Shown: piece after piece, positions 10,990 through 20,580 of the stretch
Numbering within the stretch: position 1 is the stretch's first letter
How the letters are laid out: every line of letters starts with the position of its first letter
NCBI GenBank assembly: GCA_033557465.1
Contig: CM066033.1
Span: 589,340,438 to 589,404,437 of the forward strand
Source of the DNA: Ichthyophis bannanicus
Lineage: Eukaryota; Chordata; Amphibia; Gymnophiona; Ichthyophiidae
DNA length: 64,000 nucleotides
Direction: 5' to 3'
Notes under the pieces: model-generated
Database searches by the model: none
Told to the model about the DNA's origin: nothing
The model's input: only the letters and a program-made list of their open reading frames with translations
Position numbers and translations under genes: made by a program

Positions 10990-12003
10990 CTAGGCTTCCA
11001 GTAACACACAGTATGTACAATCCATTTCTGGATCTGAAATATCCCCTGCTAGTTCCACTTGCATTGGCTCATCTTCTGAAGCCTCTGAATCTGTGCCCCT
11101 GGTTTCAGGTAAAATAAATTCAGGCTTTTTATACAGTTCCTGTATCACTTCCCAATGTTCTCGGCTAAGCCTAGGGCGTCGGCTATGTGCTGTTTTATAC
11201 TGAAAAGATTCCCCTTTATTCAGAGATTTTATAGCAGCTCTATATAAACATTTTTCATTCAGAACTTTCTTCTTAGGTAAACATTTTCCATACCTTGTAT
11301 CGTAGGAACCTTCAGACAAACGGTTTTCTTCTACTGCCTGTCTTCTCCATATAGCAGCTTTCTGAAGTCTTTTTCCAGGAAAGTATGGTTTACCTTGTGA
11401 GGTTGGAGTCCCTTCTCCAAGTGAAGGTCTGGGCCTGTACCGGCTTAGCTTCTGGCTTGCCTGTGCAGCACGGCTTAGGTTCTCCAGCTGTCTCTCATTT
11501 GACCTTAGACTACAGTTGCAGCATCACCTCTCTGGACAAACAGCTCTCACTCTTGTTTGAGCTGAGACCTTCCCAGGTCCTTCATTAGCTCCAGGGAAAT
11601 CACCTTCCACTCGGGGTGGTTTGCTAGCGGTAGAGTAATCAGGTTTCCATTCTAACCTCTTTCTCTCTGCGCTGCAAGTGATCCTTCCCTTGCTTCTGCT
11701 GGACTTGCCTCCTTGGCCTGCTTCTCTTTCTCCACTGCTGCTCTTCTCTCTCTCCTTCCTGCCGACCTGTCTCCTGCCGAACTGTCTCCAGTCTTCCACA
11801 CTCTCCTTAAGAAGCACTCCTGCCGTCGAGGATTGGAAGCTGGCTGGCATTACCTTGTGACCAGCGGGGCGTGGCTCCTCAGTGTCTCGGAAATCGCTCT
11901 GGCTCCCTCTAGCTGGTTCCTCTGAATAATGCAGCTTGTGCACATCTTTTTCTCCGTTTAAAACATTTTCTTTTCTTTCAAGAGGGTCTGCTGCATGACA
12001 CAT
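10990..12003 (-). pseudogene. LTR-encoded reading frame, 3' LTR copy
   Basis: An ATG at 12003-12001, the last bases of the polypurine tract, is in frame with pol. From there the frame runs into the LTR (beginning CHAADPLERKENV) to 10990. Only one stop interrupts it, TGA at 11526-11524, where the other LTR has CGA. The product would be basic and Ser/Arg-rich in its first half (SSSGEREAGQ). A Lys/Arg-rich middle follows, then an acidic C-terminus (DSEASEDEPMQVEL). I recognise no domain. The LTR TATA box lies inside the frame. An accessory or C-terminal pol extension role is speculative, and chance openness must be excluded. Confidence 0.55.
11193..11199 (-). promoter_or_regulatory. TATA box of the 3' LTR
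   Basis: TATAAAA on the minus strand, conserved in the 5' LTR at 21151-21157, where it would drive the element's transcript. It overlaps the LTR reading frame. Confidence 0.5.
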
Positions 12004-12013
12004 CCCCCTTCTT
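12001..12013 (-). promoter_or_regulatory. Polypurine tract of Gypsy element
   Basis: AAGAAGGGGGATG on the minus strand sits immediately next to the 3' LTR start, where plus-strand DNA synthesis is primed in LTR elements. Its last three bases form an ATG in the pol frame. Confidence 0.85.
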
Positions 12014-13473
12014 AAAATATTACGGGCTGGGGAAGCCTCTTCTACGCAGCACGTAATACGCGACATGGCATCCGCGTTAAAATGCAGCCTCCCTGCTCGG
12101 TGCTCCACTCTAAAATCGTATGGTTGTAAAGCCATGTACCACCTAGTTAGGCGGTTGTTCTCATTCTTCATAGTGTTCAACCATTTTAGAGGGGCATGGT
12201 CCGTAATGAGGACGAACTTCCTCCCTGTCAAATAAAACTTCAAGGCTTCAATGGCCCACTTGATCGCGAGACATTCCCTCTCGATTGTTGCATACTTTCT
12301 CTCAGCGAGCGACAGTTTCCTACTGAGGAACATAATAGGGTGTTCTGCGCCTTCTTGTACTTGCGAGAGAACAGCACCCAAACCTGTCTCTGATGCATCA
12401 GTTTGTAACAGAAAGGTTTGCCTGAAGTCTACACCACGTAATATAGGGGCCTGACATAATTTCTCCTTTAAATTTTGAAAGGCTTTCTCTGCCTCCGCTG
12501 ACCATTGTATTGCATTTGGGGCATTCTTTCTTAACATTTCTGTAAAGATAGCGCTCTCCTCCGCAAAGTGCGGTATGAAGCGGCGGTAATAGCCGATGAG
12601 GCCAAGGAAACTTCTTAGTTGTTTCTTATATTGCGGTACGGGAAACTTCCTCACACTTTCCACCTTGTCAAGTAGCGGGCGCACTGTGCCACATCCCACA
12701 AGGGGACCCAAGTATTTAACTTCTTTGGCAGCAAAGGTGCACTTCTTCGGGTTTAACGTTAATCCCGCCCTCCTCATGGCTTCTAAGACTGTTCCTACCT
12801 GGTAAAGATGTTCTTTCCACGTGGTACAGTGGATCACCACATCATTCATGTAGGCCGTTGCGAAAGTCTGATATGGTCGGAGAATAATGTCCATCAGACG
12901 CTGGCACGTCGCAGCCGCCCCGTGCAGACCAAAGGGCATTCTTCGGAACTGGAACAGGCCCAGGGGTGTGCTAAAGGCAGTTTTGGGTTTAGCATCACGT
13001 GTTAAAGGGACCTGCCAGTACCCTTTGGTCATGTCTAAAGTTGTAAGAAATTTTGCCTGCCCGAGCCGGTCTAATAGTTCCTCAATCTGAGGCATCGGGT
13101 AGGCGTCGAAAGTAGACACTGCGTTCACCTGGCGGAAGACTATACAGAAGCGCATAGTTCCGTCGGGCTTAGGTACTAGTACCACTGGGTTGCATCAAGG
13201 ACTATGCGATTCCTCAATGATGTTCAACTGTAGCATCTCCTGAACTTGATTGATGAATTCCTGCTTCTTGGCTTCCGACAGTCGGTACGGCCGTTGCCGA
13301 ACAATTTTTCCTGGCGGGGTGATTATTTCATGTGCGACCAAGGCGGTCTCTCCTGGTATAGGAGTTAGCACATCCTTGAACTCCTCCAACAGCTGGGTCA
13401 AATCCTGTTTTTGCCTTAAGGAGAGCTCCTCACCAATCCTTGGAGTTGGGCAATCTTTGCACTCATCTATCAT
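12004..13473 (-). pseudogene. Gypsy RT and RNase H (pol), broken
   Basis: The 5' part (13473-13195) holds the RT entry region (VRQRPYRLSEAKKQEF). A TGA at about 13195 replaces the Trp expected in the conserved block before VLVPKPDG. The frame then stays open through RT and RNase H. The RT motif A aspartate is present (LTTLDMTKGYWQVPL, near 13030). The catalytic YxDD box instead reads YMND at about 12850-12838, and the upstream CVDYR-like block reads CIVFR. Both are inactivating changes. RNase H follows, with LLQTDASETGLGAVL, then TIERECLAIKWA and LITDHAPLKWL. It ends near 12045 (HFNADAMSR) with no integrase after it. The CR1 at 13474 marks the upstream limit. Family assignment is secure; the enzyme cannot be active. 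Confidence 0.93.
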
Positions 13474-13629
13474 AAGAACATAAGATATGCCTTACTGGGT
13501 CAGACCAAGGTCCATCAAGCCCAGTATTCTGTTTCCAACAGTGGCCAATCTAGGTCATATGTACCTAGCAGTTTCCCCAAGTTCCACAATGCTTGTACTG
13601 GGTCAAGCATTGATATCTTCGGTCACTTC

Positions 13630-16587
13630 TTAATAATGGTTTATGGACCTTTCCTCCAAGAACTTGTCCAAACCTTTTTTAAACCCAGCTACACTAACAG
13701 TCTTTACTACATCCTCCGGTAACAAATTCCAGAGTTTGATTACACGTTGAGTGAAAAAATATTTTCTTTTAATAGTCTTAAATAGTTTACCCTGTAGCTT
13801 CATTGCATGTCCCCTAGTCTTTCTATATTCTGATAACGTAAACAATCAATCTACGTTTACCCGTTCCACTCCGTTCATTAATTTATAGACTTCTATCATA
13901 TCTCCCCTCAGCCGTCTCTTTTCCAGGTTAAAGAGCCCTAACCTTTTTAGCCTTTCTTCATAGGAGTATCCTTCCATCCTCTTTACCATTTTGGTGGCTC
14001 TTCTCTGAACCTTTTCTAAAATCACTATATCCTTTTTAAGATATGGCGACCAGAATTGCACACAATATTCAAGGTGCGGTCTCACCATGGAACGATATAG
14101 AGGCATTATAATATCTTTTGTTTTATTTGCCATTCCTTTCCTTATCATACCTAGCATTCTATTTGCTCTCTTGGCCGCCGCTGCACACTGGGCCTAGGGT
14201 TTTAACATGGTATCCACAATGACGCCTAAATCTTTTTCCAGGGTGGTGGTTCCTAATGTGGAACCTTGCATCGTGTAACCATAGTTTGGGTTTTTCTTCC
14301 CTAGGTGCATAACCTTGCACTTGTCCACATTAAATTTCATCTGCCATTTTGATGTCCAGTCTTCCAATTTATCAAAATCCTCTTGCAATTTTTCACAATT
14401 CTCTTGGGTTTTAACAACTTTAAATAGTTTTGTGTCATCTGCAAATTTGATCACCTCACTCGTTATTCCACTTTCCAGGTCATTTATGAATATGTCAAAA
14501 AGCAGCGGACCCAGCACAGATCCCTGGGGTACACCACTATTCACCTTTCTCCATTGGGAAAATTGGCCATTTAACCCTACCCTCTGCTTTCTATCTTTTA
14601 ACCAGTTCCTGATCCACAATAGTACACTGCCTCCTATCCCATGACTCTTTAGTTTTGCCAAAAGTCTCTGATGAGGGACCTTGTCAAAGGCTTTCTGAAA
14701 GTCCAGATACACAAAATCAACCGACTCACCTTTGTCCACTTGTTTATTCGCTCCTTCAAAAAAACATAACAGATTAGTAAGACAAGATCTTCCTTGTCTA
14801 AAGCCATGTTGGCTGTCTCCCATTAGGATGTGACTATCTACATGCTGAGTAATTTTATTCTTTATGATGGTTTCTACCATTTTTCCTGGTACTGACGTCA
14901 GGCTCACCGGTCTGTAGTTTCCCGGATCACCCCTGGAACCCTTTTTAAAAATTGGTGTTACATTGGCGATTCTCCAATCTTCAGGTATTAAGAGATGATT
15001 TTAATGATAGTTCACAGATTACTGATAGCAGGTCTGCAATCTCATATTTCAGTTCTTTCAACACCCTTGGATGTATACCATCCGGCCCAGGTGATTCGCT
15101 ACTCTTCAGTTTATCTAATAGTTGTAAGACATCTTCCCGATGTATCGATATTTCCTTCAATTCTTCCACACCTTTAAATACCACTTCAGTCATGGGTAAC
15201 ATCCCTACATCTTCCTCAGTAAAGACCGAAGCAAAGAATTCATTCAGTCTCTCCTCTATTGCCTCTTAGTGCTCCTTTAACCCCTTTAACATCTAATGGA
15301 CCAACTGACTCTCTCACAGGTTTTTTGCTACGAATGTACTTGAAAAGGTCTTTATTTCGCGTTTTTGCTTCCGCAGCAAGCTTCTTCTCAAATTCTCTCT
15401 TTGCCTGCCTTATCAGTGCCTTACATTTGACTTGCCAATGCTTGTGCTGTTTCCAGGTTTCGTCGTTTGGCTCTTTTTTCCATTTCCTGAAAGATGCTTT
15501 TTTGGCAAAAACAGCCTCTCTGACCTCACCTTTAAACCATGCTGGCAGTTTTTTGGACTTCCTTCCACTTTTCTTAAAGCGTGGAATACAGCTGGTCTGG
15601 GCTTCCAAGATAGTATTTTTCAACAACACCCAAGCTTGATGTACGTCTTTAACCTTTGCAACTGCTCCTTTTAGTTTTTTCTTAACTGTTTTCCTCATTT
15701 TATCATAGTCTCCCTTTCGAAAGTTAAAAGGTAGTACTGTGGATTTCCTTACTATCCCTCCTCCACTAATTAAATCAAAGGCGATCATGCTATGATCACT
15801 ATTGCCAAGTGGCCCCAACACCCTTATCTTTTGCACTAGATCTGGTGTTCCACTAAGGACTAGGTCTAATATGGCTTTCCCCTCTGGTTGGTTCATGAAC
15901 CAGCTGCTCCAAGAAGCAGTCATTTATTTTATCTAGGAACTTTATCTCCCTAGCATGTCCTGACGTGACACTGACCCAGTCGATACCGGGGTAATTGAAA
16001 TCACCCATTATTATTACTGCGCTGTAACTTTTGTTAGCTTCCTTGATTTCTTTGGGCATTTTATCATCCATTTGGTCATTCTGGCCAGGTGCTCGATAGT
16101 ACACCCCCACTGCTATTGCCTTCCCCCTTTTATATGGAATTTCAATTCATATAGATTCTACAGCAGATTTTGTTTCCTGCAAAACTTTAATCCTTTCTGA
16201 GTCAATGCCCTCTCTAACATAGAGCGCAACCCCTCCACCAATTTGATCAGCTCTATCATTACGATATAGTTTGTACCCAGGTATTACAGTGTCCCACTGG
16301 TTGTCCTCCTTCCACCATGTCTCTGATATTCCAATCATATCTAACCTTTCATCTAGTGCTATATATTCTAACTCTCCCATCTTATTCTTTAGACTTCTAG
16401 CATTTGCATACAAGCATTTTAGAGAATGTATTTTATTCATGTTAATTTGGCTATTGTTAGACATGGGTAAATTGGGATCTTTAAGCTCTGTCTGCTCCAT
16501 ACTTGAGGGCATTTGGGCTACTTTACTCTTTTGTGGAACCTCTCTGCTTTTGGTAGTATCCTTCAAGGATACATTCTTCCGAACCAT
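13630..16587 (-). pseudogene. CR1 ORF2 (endonuclease and reverse transcriptase), broken
   Basis: This would encode the LINE protein that nicks target DNA and reverse-transcribes the element RNA there. The endonuclease N-terminus is at 16587-16147 (LKCLYANARSLKNKMGELEY, then MIGISETWW) and its later part at 16110-15853 (GVYYRAPGQ, then MGDFNYPGIDW). The SDH-containing block (LGNSDHSMIAFDLI) is at about 15780-15830. The linker continues to 15000. The RT is at 14907-14194, with NYRPVSLTSVPG-type entry, YLDFQKAFDKVPH (motif A), GVPQGSVLGPLLF and the catalytic FADD near 14432-14446. The C-terminal domain ([18 protein letters not shown]) ends at 13630. Stops and shifts near 16147, 15850, 15240, 14975 and 14170 disable it. 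Confidence 0.9.
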
Positions 16588-16623
16588 CCGCTCTTGGGCG
16601 ACTGTCGGCTTTCCCCTAATATC

Positions 16624-17543
16624 TAGTTTAAAAGCTGCTCTATCTCCTTTTTAAAGGTTAATGCCAGCAGCCTGGTTCCATCCCGGTTAAGGTGAAGCCC
16701 ATCCCTTCAGAAGAGCCCCTCCTTTCCCCAGAATGTTCCCCAGTTCCTAACAAATCCAAAACCCTCATCTCTGCACCATTGTCTCATCCACGCATTGAGA
16801 CTCCGGAGCTCTGCCTGCCTTTTGGGTCCTGCGCGTGGAACAGGAAGCATTTCGGAGAACGCTACCATGGAAGTTCTGGATTTCAACTTCCTACCTAAAA
16901 GCCTAAATTTTGCCTCCAGAACCTCCCTACCACATTTTCCTATGTCATTGGTACCGACATGTACCAAGACAGCAGACTCCTCCCCAGCACTATCTAAGAC
17001 CTTATCTAGGTGGCGCGTGAGGTCTGCTACCTTCGCACCAGGCAGGCATGTTACCAGGCGATCCTCACGTCCACCAGCCACCCAGCTATCTACACGCCTA
17101 ATGATCGAATCACCAACTATAACGGCTGTCCTAACCCTTCTCTCATGGGCACATGGCCCTGGAGAAACTTCCTCGGTGCGAGAGGGTTTTACATCACCTG
17201 GAGGACAGGTCCTAGTTACAGAATCACTTCCTGCCACACCAGGGTGATGGTCTCCTGTCACGTGACCTCTCTCCTCCATGGCAACAGGGGTGCTGCCAGA
17301 CTGGAGGTGGGACTTCAGGACTATATCCCTGTAGGTCTCGTCTATGTACCTCTCTGTCTGTCTTATGTTTTCCAAGTCTGCTACTTTAGCCTCTGGAGAA
17401 CGGACTTGTTCCCTGAGAGCAAAGAGCTCCTTGCACCTAGTACACACGTAAGACCTCTCACCAACTGGGAGAAAATCATACATGTGACACTCAATGCAAA
17501 AGACTGGAAAGCCCCCATCCCGCTGCTGGACTGCTGTCTGCAT
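16624..17543 (-). pseudogene. CR1 ORF1 with SGNH (esterase-type) domain
   Basis: The ORF opens at 17543. Residues 15-40 contain two C-x2-C pairs (CIEC..CTRC), a likely zinc-binding or RNA-binding motif. From about residue 140 comes an SGNH-hydrolase fold typical of vertebrate CR1 ORF1. Block I is VIVGDSIIRRVD with the catalytic Ser. Block III is VHVGTNDIGK. The Asp-His block V (DGLHL) is encoded at about 16691-16706, but an in-frame TGA at 16709-16707 precedes it. The open part is therefore 278 codons and lacks the catalytic His. After the stop the frame stays open to about 16624. Domain assignment is from visible motifs; the role of the esterase in CR1 mobility is not settled. Confidence 0.85.
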
Positions 17544-17859
17544 CTTAGTTTTAAGTTTGTGTCTAGATCTTTAAGTTCTTACTTTCTAGGGGTTGCTATG
17601 GGTATTTATACCAATAAAACTGTACCTAATACGTTTAATATACCTTGTTCACCTGAAGCTTAATTAATCTCAGGTCCTTAGTGTATGACTGATTTGGGTA
17701 ATGAGCTTCACCTGAAAGCACCTCCTGTCTTTTAAGATGTGTAAGTACCTATAAAGCTATGATTATCCCAGGGATGGGTGGGTGTGGGGAGGGAAATAAC
17801 ACTTATTAAAAGAGGGCTGCTACACAGTACCCTGTCTTGTGCTGCTGAGGTAAGCTAAA

Positions 17860-18150
17860 TTCTGATTTGATTTAAATTATAGCTCTTATCTGCTGCTAGG
17901 CTCTAACTTCTTATGAAATTTAAACTACAAGCTCTCTGCTGGGTTCCAAATGTAACCAGAAAGCTCTCTTCTGTGTGTTAAATTTAAACTAAAAGTACTT
18001 TGCTGTTACTTGGCCCTGAGTGACTATTAAATTTAAACTACAAGCTCTCTGCTGGGTATGAAATGTAACCAGAAAGTTCTCCTCTGTGTTTTAAATTCAA
18101 ACTTTAATTGCTGCTACCAGGCCCTAACTGATCCAACAAAAAACAGTGGG
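17860..18150 (-). repeat. Tandem repeats in the CR1 5' region
   Basis: A unit of about 110 bp is repeated roughly 2.3 times. The phrase ttaaactacaagctctctgctggg recurs about 110 bp apart (near 17920 and 18030). The phrase tgctgctaggctctaact recurs as related forms near 17889, 18000 and 18110. Position at the 5' end of CR1 suggests promoter repeats. Confidence 0.7.
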
Positions 18151-18195
18151 TTCACAGATTAAGTAGCTTTAATACAAAGAATTCTTTTTAGAAAA

Positions 18196-18700
18196 TTACC
18201 AGAAGTATATACTCACAGTTGCAGATTTCTCTCCAGAAGTAACAGTCCCCCTTTCTAGTCCTTCAAGACCAAGATCTTCCTCTGGGGGTTCACTCCCTAT
18301 AGCGATAAAGCCCTCCATGTCTCCCTTCCCAGTAGAGCCGAAACCTCCAGTTCCCCGGCTCTTTGGGGTTAGCATGGCGACTTCTTCAAGGCTTGGGAAT
18401 CCCACCCGTTCGCAAATCAATTGCGCTATCCTGACCCCACTTTGACCTTAAAGTCTTCATCCGAACAGTTGCACAGAAGAACTTTAAGTATGCCCCTGTA
18501 GTCCGGATCGACTACTCCGGCGGCCACAGCAATACTGTGTTTGGCAGCAAGTCCGGATCGTGGTGCTATCCGCCCATAGCACCCTTGGGGTAGCTCTACC
18601 TGGAGATCAGTACTGATTAACATACGTCCCTGTTTTGGGATAACCTGGTCCTCAGCACTATACAGGTCATAGCCAGCCGCTTGTGCAGATGCCCGTTGAG
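18196..18700 (-). pseudogene. dUTPase domain of the Gypsy element, frameshifted
   Basis: All five motifs of the trimeric dUTPase family are visible in order on the minus strand. Motif 1 is AGYDLYSAED (about 18676-18647). Motif 2 is GRIAPRSGLA (about 18575-18543). Motif 3 is GVVDPDYRG with the catalytic Asp (about 18520-18493). Motif 4, RIAQLI, is about 18438-18415. Motif 5, RGTGGFGSTG, is about 18360-18331. The enzyme hydrolyses dUTP to dUMP and limits uracil incorporation during reverse transcription. A one-base shift lies between motifs 3 and 4, so motifs 1-3 and 4-5 are in different frames. The coding lies between protease and RT and ends at the CR1 insertion. Known retroelement dUTPases occur in some retroviruses and some Ty3/Gypsy lineages. 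Confidence 0.92.
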
Positions 18701-18804
18701 GACTATGAGCGTTCTCTGAAGTCTTGCAAAATTTTAGCGCAAATTTCTTCGGTGGGTCTGCTTGTTCTTTAAAGGGGGTTTTCTTTGGCTTTTCCCAAAG
18801 CGGG

Positions 18805-19185
18805 CTAGGAATTATAGCGTCTGTATGGCGAATGCAAGTGGCACTTAGCGCTTCCTGTGGAGATAAGGCTTTTTTTTAGACTCCTCCTGAACTGTGGCCA
18901 ATCACGGCCTAATACCAGCTCTTGGGGTAGCCTAGGCACAACCGCTACTAGCATTTCTTTCTCAATGCCTAGTCCCTTAACCCATAATTTATACACCGGA
19001 TAGCGGGTAGCCGCTCCGTGTATGCATTTTATTTTGACATTTCCTTCTGGCTGGTCTGGAACTGACAAGCCTTGATCCTTGATCACAAACCATAATCTTT
19101 ATGAAATCATCGTTTGGTCAGCTCCAGAATCTAGAAGTGCTTTTGCATTTATTCCTTGAATTTTTACATTCAAAACAAAGCCTTC
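18805..19185 (-). pseudogene. Gypsy aspartic protease, one stop codon
   Basis: A retropepsin-like domain follows the Gag zinc knuckle in the same frame. The active-site motif ALLDSGADQTMIS is at about 19140-19102. Its in-frame continuation is broken by a TAA at 19101-19099. The C-terminal hallmark LVLGRDWP is at about 18905-18930. It would cleave Gag-Pol in virus-like particles. The frame ends at 18805 and the dUTPase continues in a shifted frame, which could be decay or a formerly programmed shift. Confidence 0.88.
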
Positions 19186-20148
19186 ACGTATTGTTTTTGG
19201 GCCTTCTCCCACAAGAGCAGTACGTGAATAACACTCCTGTTTCAGGTGTCCTTTCTTACCGCATGAAAAACATCTCTTAGTATTTTCTTTCACTAAAGGC
19301 TTATATCTTTTCGAACCACTATACAGAGGTTGTGAGACACTTTCTAATTTCTGCGCCTCCATACCTACTGCTAATTTGGGAGTTCCCACCTTGGGCTGGG
19401 TGACTCTCTCCGCTTCCAAATATCGCTCCGTGAGAGCTATCGCCTCCGCAGTGGTACGGCAATTCTATAGAATTAGAAAGTTCTGTACCTTATTTGGTAT
19501 AGCAGACATATACTGTTCCAGTATTATCTCATCCATTAAAGTATCTACAGTTTTCTTTTCAGGCTGTAGCCATTTGTTCGCTAGACCACGTATCCTGTGA
19601 CCAAGGGCCTTGGGCGTTTCGTCTGCCCTAAGGGAAGTGGCTCTAAACATCCTATTATATGACAAAGGTGTAAGGCCTAAACGATCCCTAATAGCTGTGA
19701 CTACCTCCTCATAGGTATTAGCTAGAGCAGGTGGCATCGCCCTGTAAGCATCTAGCGCTTCCCCCGTGAGGGACGCTGCAAGGCGAATGGCCCATTGCTC
19801 AGGTGGCCAATTAGCAGAGCATGCAATCCTACTGAATGAATCCAAAAAAACATCTACATCATCATTAGGACTTAGCTTCCCTACAATGAGATCATTGCAT
19901 GTCCATTGTTCATTTACTGGATTGGTTGGTCCGGCTGCCTGCAACTTCTCCGCGTTGGCCTTTGCCAGCGCCTCTCGCTGTTGAGCCAACCAGTTCTCCA
20001 TGGTCTGTAGGACCGGCAGTTGTTGCTCTTGCATGGCTTGGAGGGCCTGCACTTGGTTTTTCAGCGCAACCTCCGCTTGTTTATCAAACTGGTGCGCCAT
20101 CCAGGCACAAAGCTCCTTCGGTTCCATGCTGCACCTGTAAAGAGACAC
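19186..20148 (-). pseudogene. Gypsy Gag with SCAN-like capsid region and zinc knuckle
   Basis: The frame opens at 20148, with a second ATG (MEPKEL) seven codons in. The N-terminal 70 residues are Gln/Ala/Leu-rich and coiled-coil-like. The capsid block follows (DVDVFLDSFSRIACSANWPPEQW). At residues 165-227 a stretch closely resembles vertebrate SCAN domains (LRADETPKALGHRIRGLANK, then WLQPEKKTVDTLMDEIILEQ, then YMSAIPNKVQNFLI). A TAG at 19467-19465 interrupts it. The same frame continues to a CCHC zinc knuckle (CFSCGKKGHLKQEC, about 19270-19229) and protease. SCAN domains are known to derive from GMR1-like Gypsy Gag, which supports the classification. Confidence 0.88.
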
Positions 20149-20580
20149 AAGAAGAAAAAGAAACCAAGTGCGGTTCCACTAACAAGAGCTCTTTTTCTTT
20201 CTTTTTTTTTTTTTTTTCCCAAACTTCCCCCTGATATCCAACACTACTCAGGCTTATTTACATTTTACCTGACATTCGTGTTGAATCAGCTTGGGAATAT
20301 TAGTTGCTGTCCCTCTCCGCAGCTCTCCGCTTCTAGAGTTAGCAACAGGATTTTCACCTTTCTGGATTTTTACCATCCGTTCCGGATTTCGGTTATTCCA
20401 TCCCAGGTTTTCTCCTTCCAATCCGGTTTACAGCTGATCCGTTCCAGGTTTTGTTTTTCCCCTCCGGTTTTTCAGGCAGTTCAGTCCGGGTCTTATTTTT
20501 TTTAAACTTAGGAGTTTTATTTTCCTTTTCTTTTGCAGTTGTAGGCACCAATCAAAAATATCCAACAACTACGCCATTTA
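20149..20580 (-). other. 5' leader of the Gypsy element
   Basis: Untranslated sequence between the 5' LTR and gag on the minus strand, including an A-rich run (reversed poly-T at 20201-20218) and pyrimidine-rich blocks. No uninterrupted frame is convincing. Confidence 0.6.
20559..20576 (-). promoter_or_regulatory. Candidate primer-binding site
   Basis: Four bases inside the 5' LTR the minus strand reads TGGCGTAGTTGTTGGATA. It begins TGG, as expected for pairing with the CCA end of a tRNA. I cannot name the tRNA. Confidence 0.5.

Larger units (their letters stand above)
10621..12000 (-). repeat. 3' LTR of Gypsy element (1380 bp)
   Basis: Matches 20581-21970 almost base for base and has TG..CA ends on the minus strand. 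On the minus strand it carries a TATA box at 11193-11199 and an AATAAA polyadenylation signal at 10797-10802, giving a plausible U3 of about 830 bp. Most of U3 is also open reading frame. Confidence 0.93.
13474..18215 (-). mobile_element. CR1 LINE, near full length (5' UTR, ORF1, ORF2, 3' UTR)
   Basis: The best CR1 in the window, inserted in the Gypsy element. Element order on the minus strand is a 5' region with tandem repeats (about 18180-17860), then ORF1 (17543-16624), ORF2 (16587-13630) and a short 3' UTR ending at 13474 (..tatgttctta type end). The 3' end is shared with copies at 29351, 41938 and 50757. Frames are interrupted by several stops and shifts. No clear target duplication is visible, which is usual for CR1. 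Confidence 0.9.

Noticed and set aside
13474..18215. Hidden integrase of the Gypsy element within the CR1 interval
   Set aside because: All recognisable coding in this interval is CR1 ORF1/ORF2; no HHCC or DDE integrase pattern was seen.
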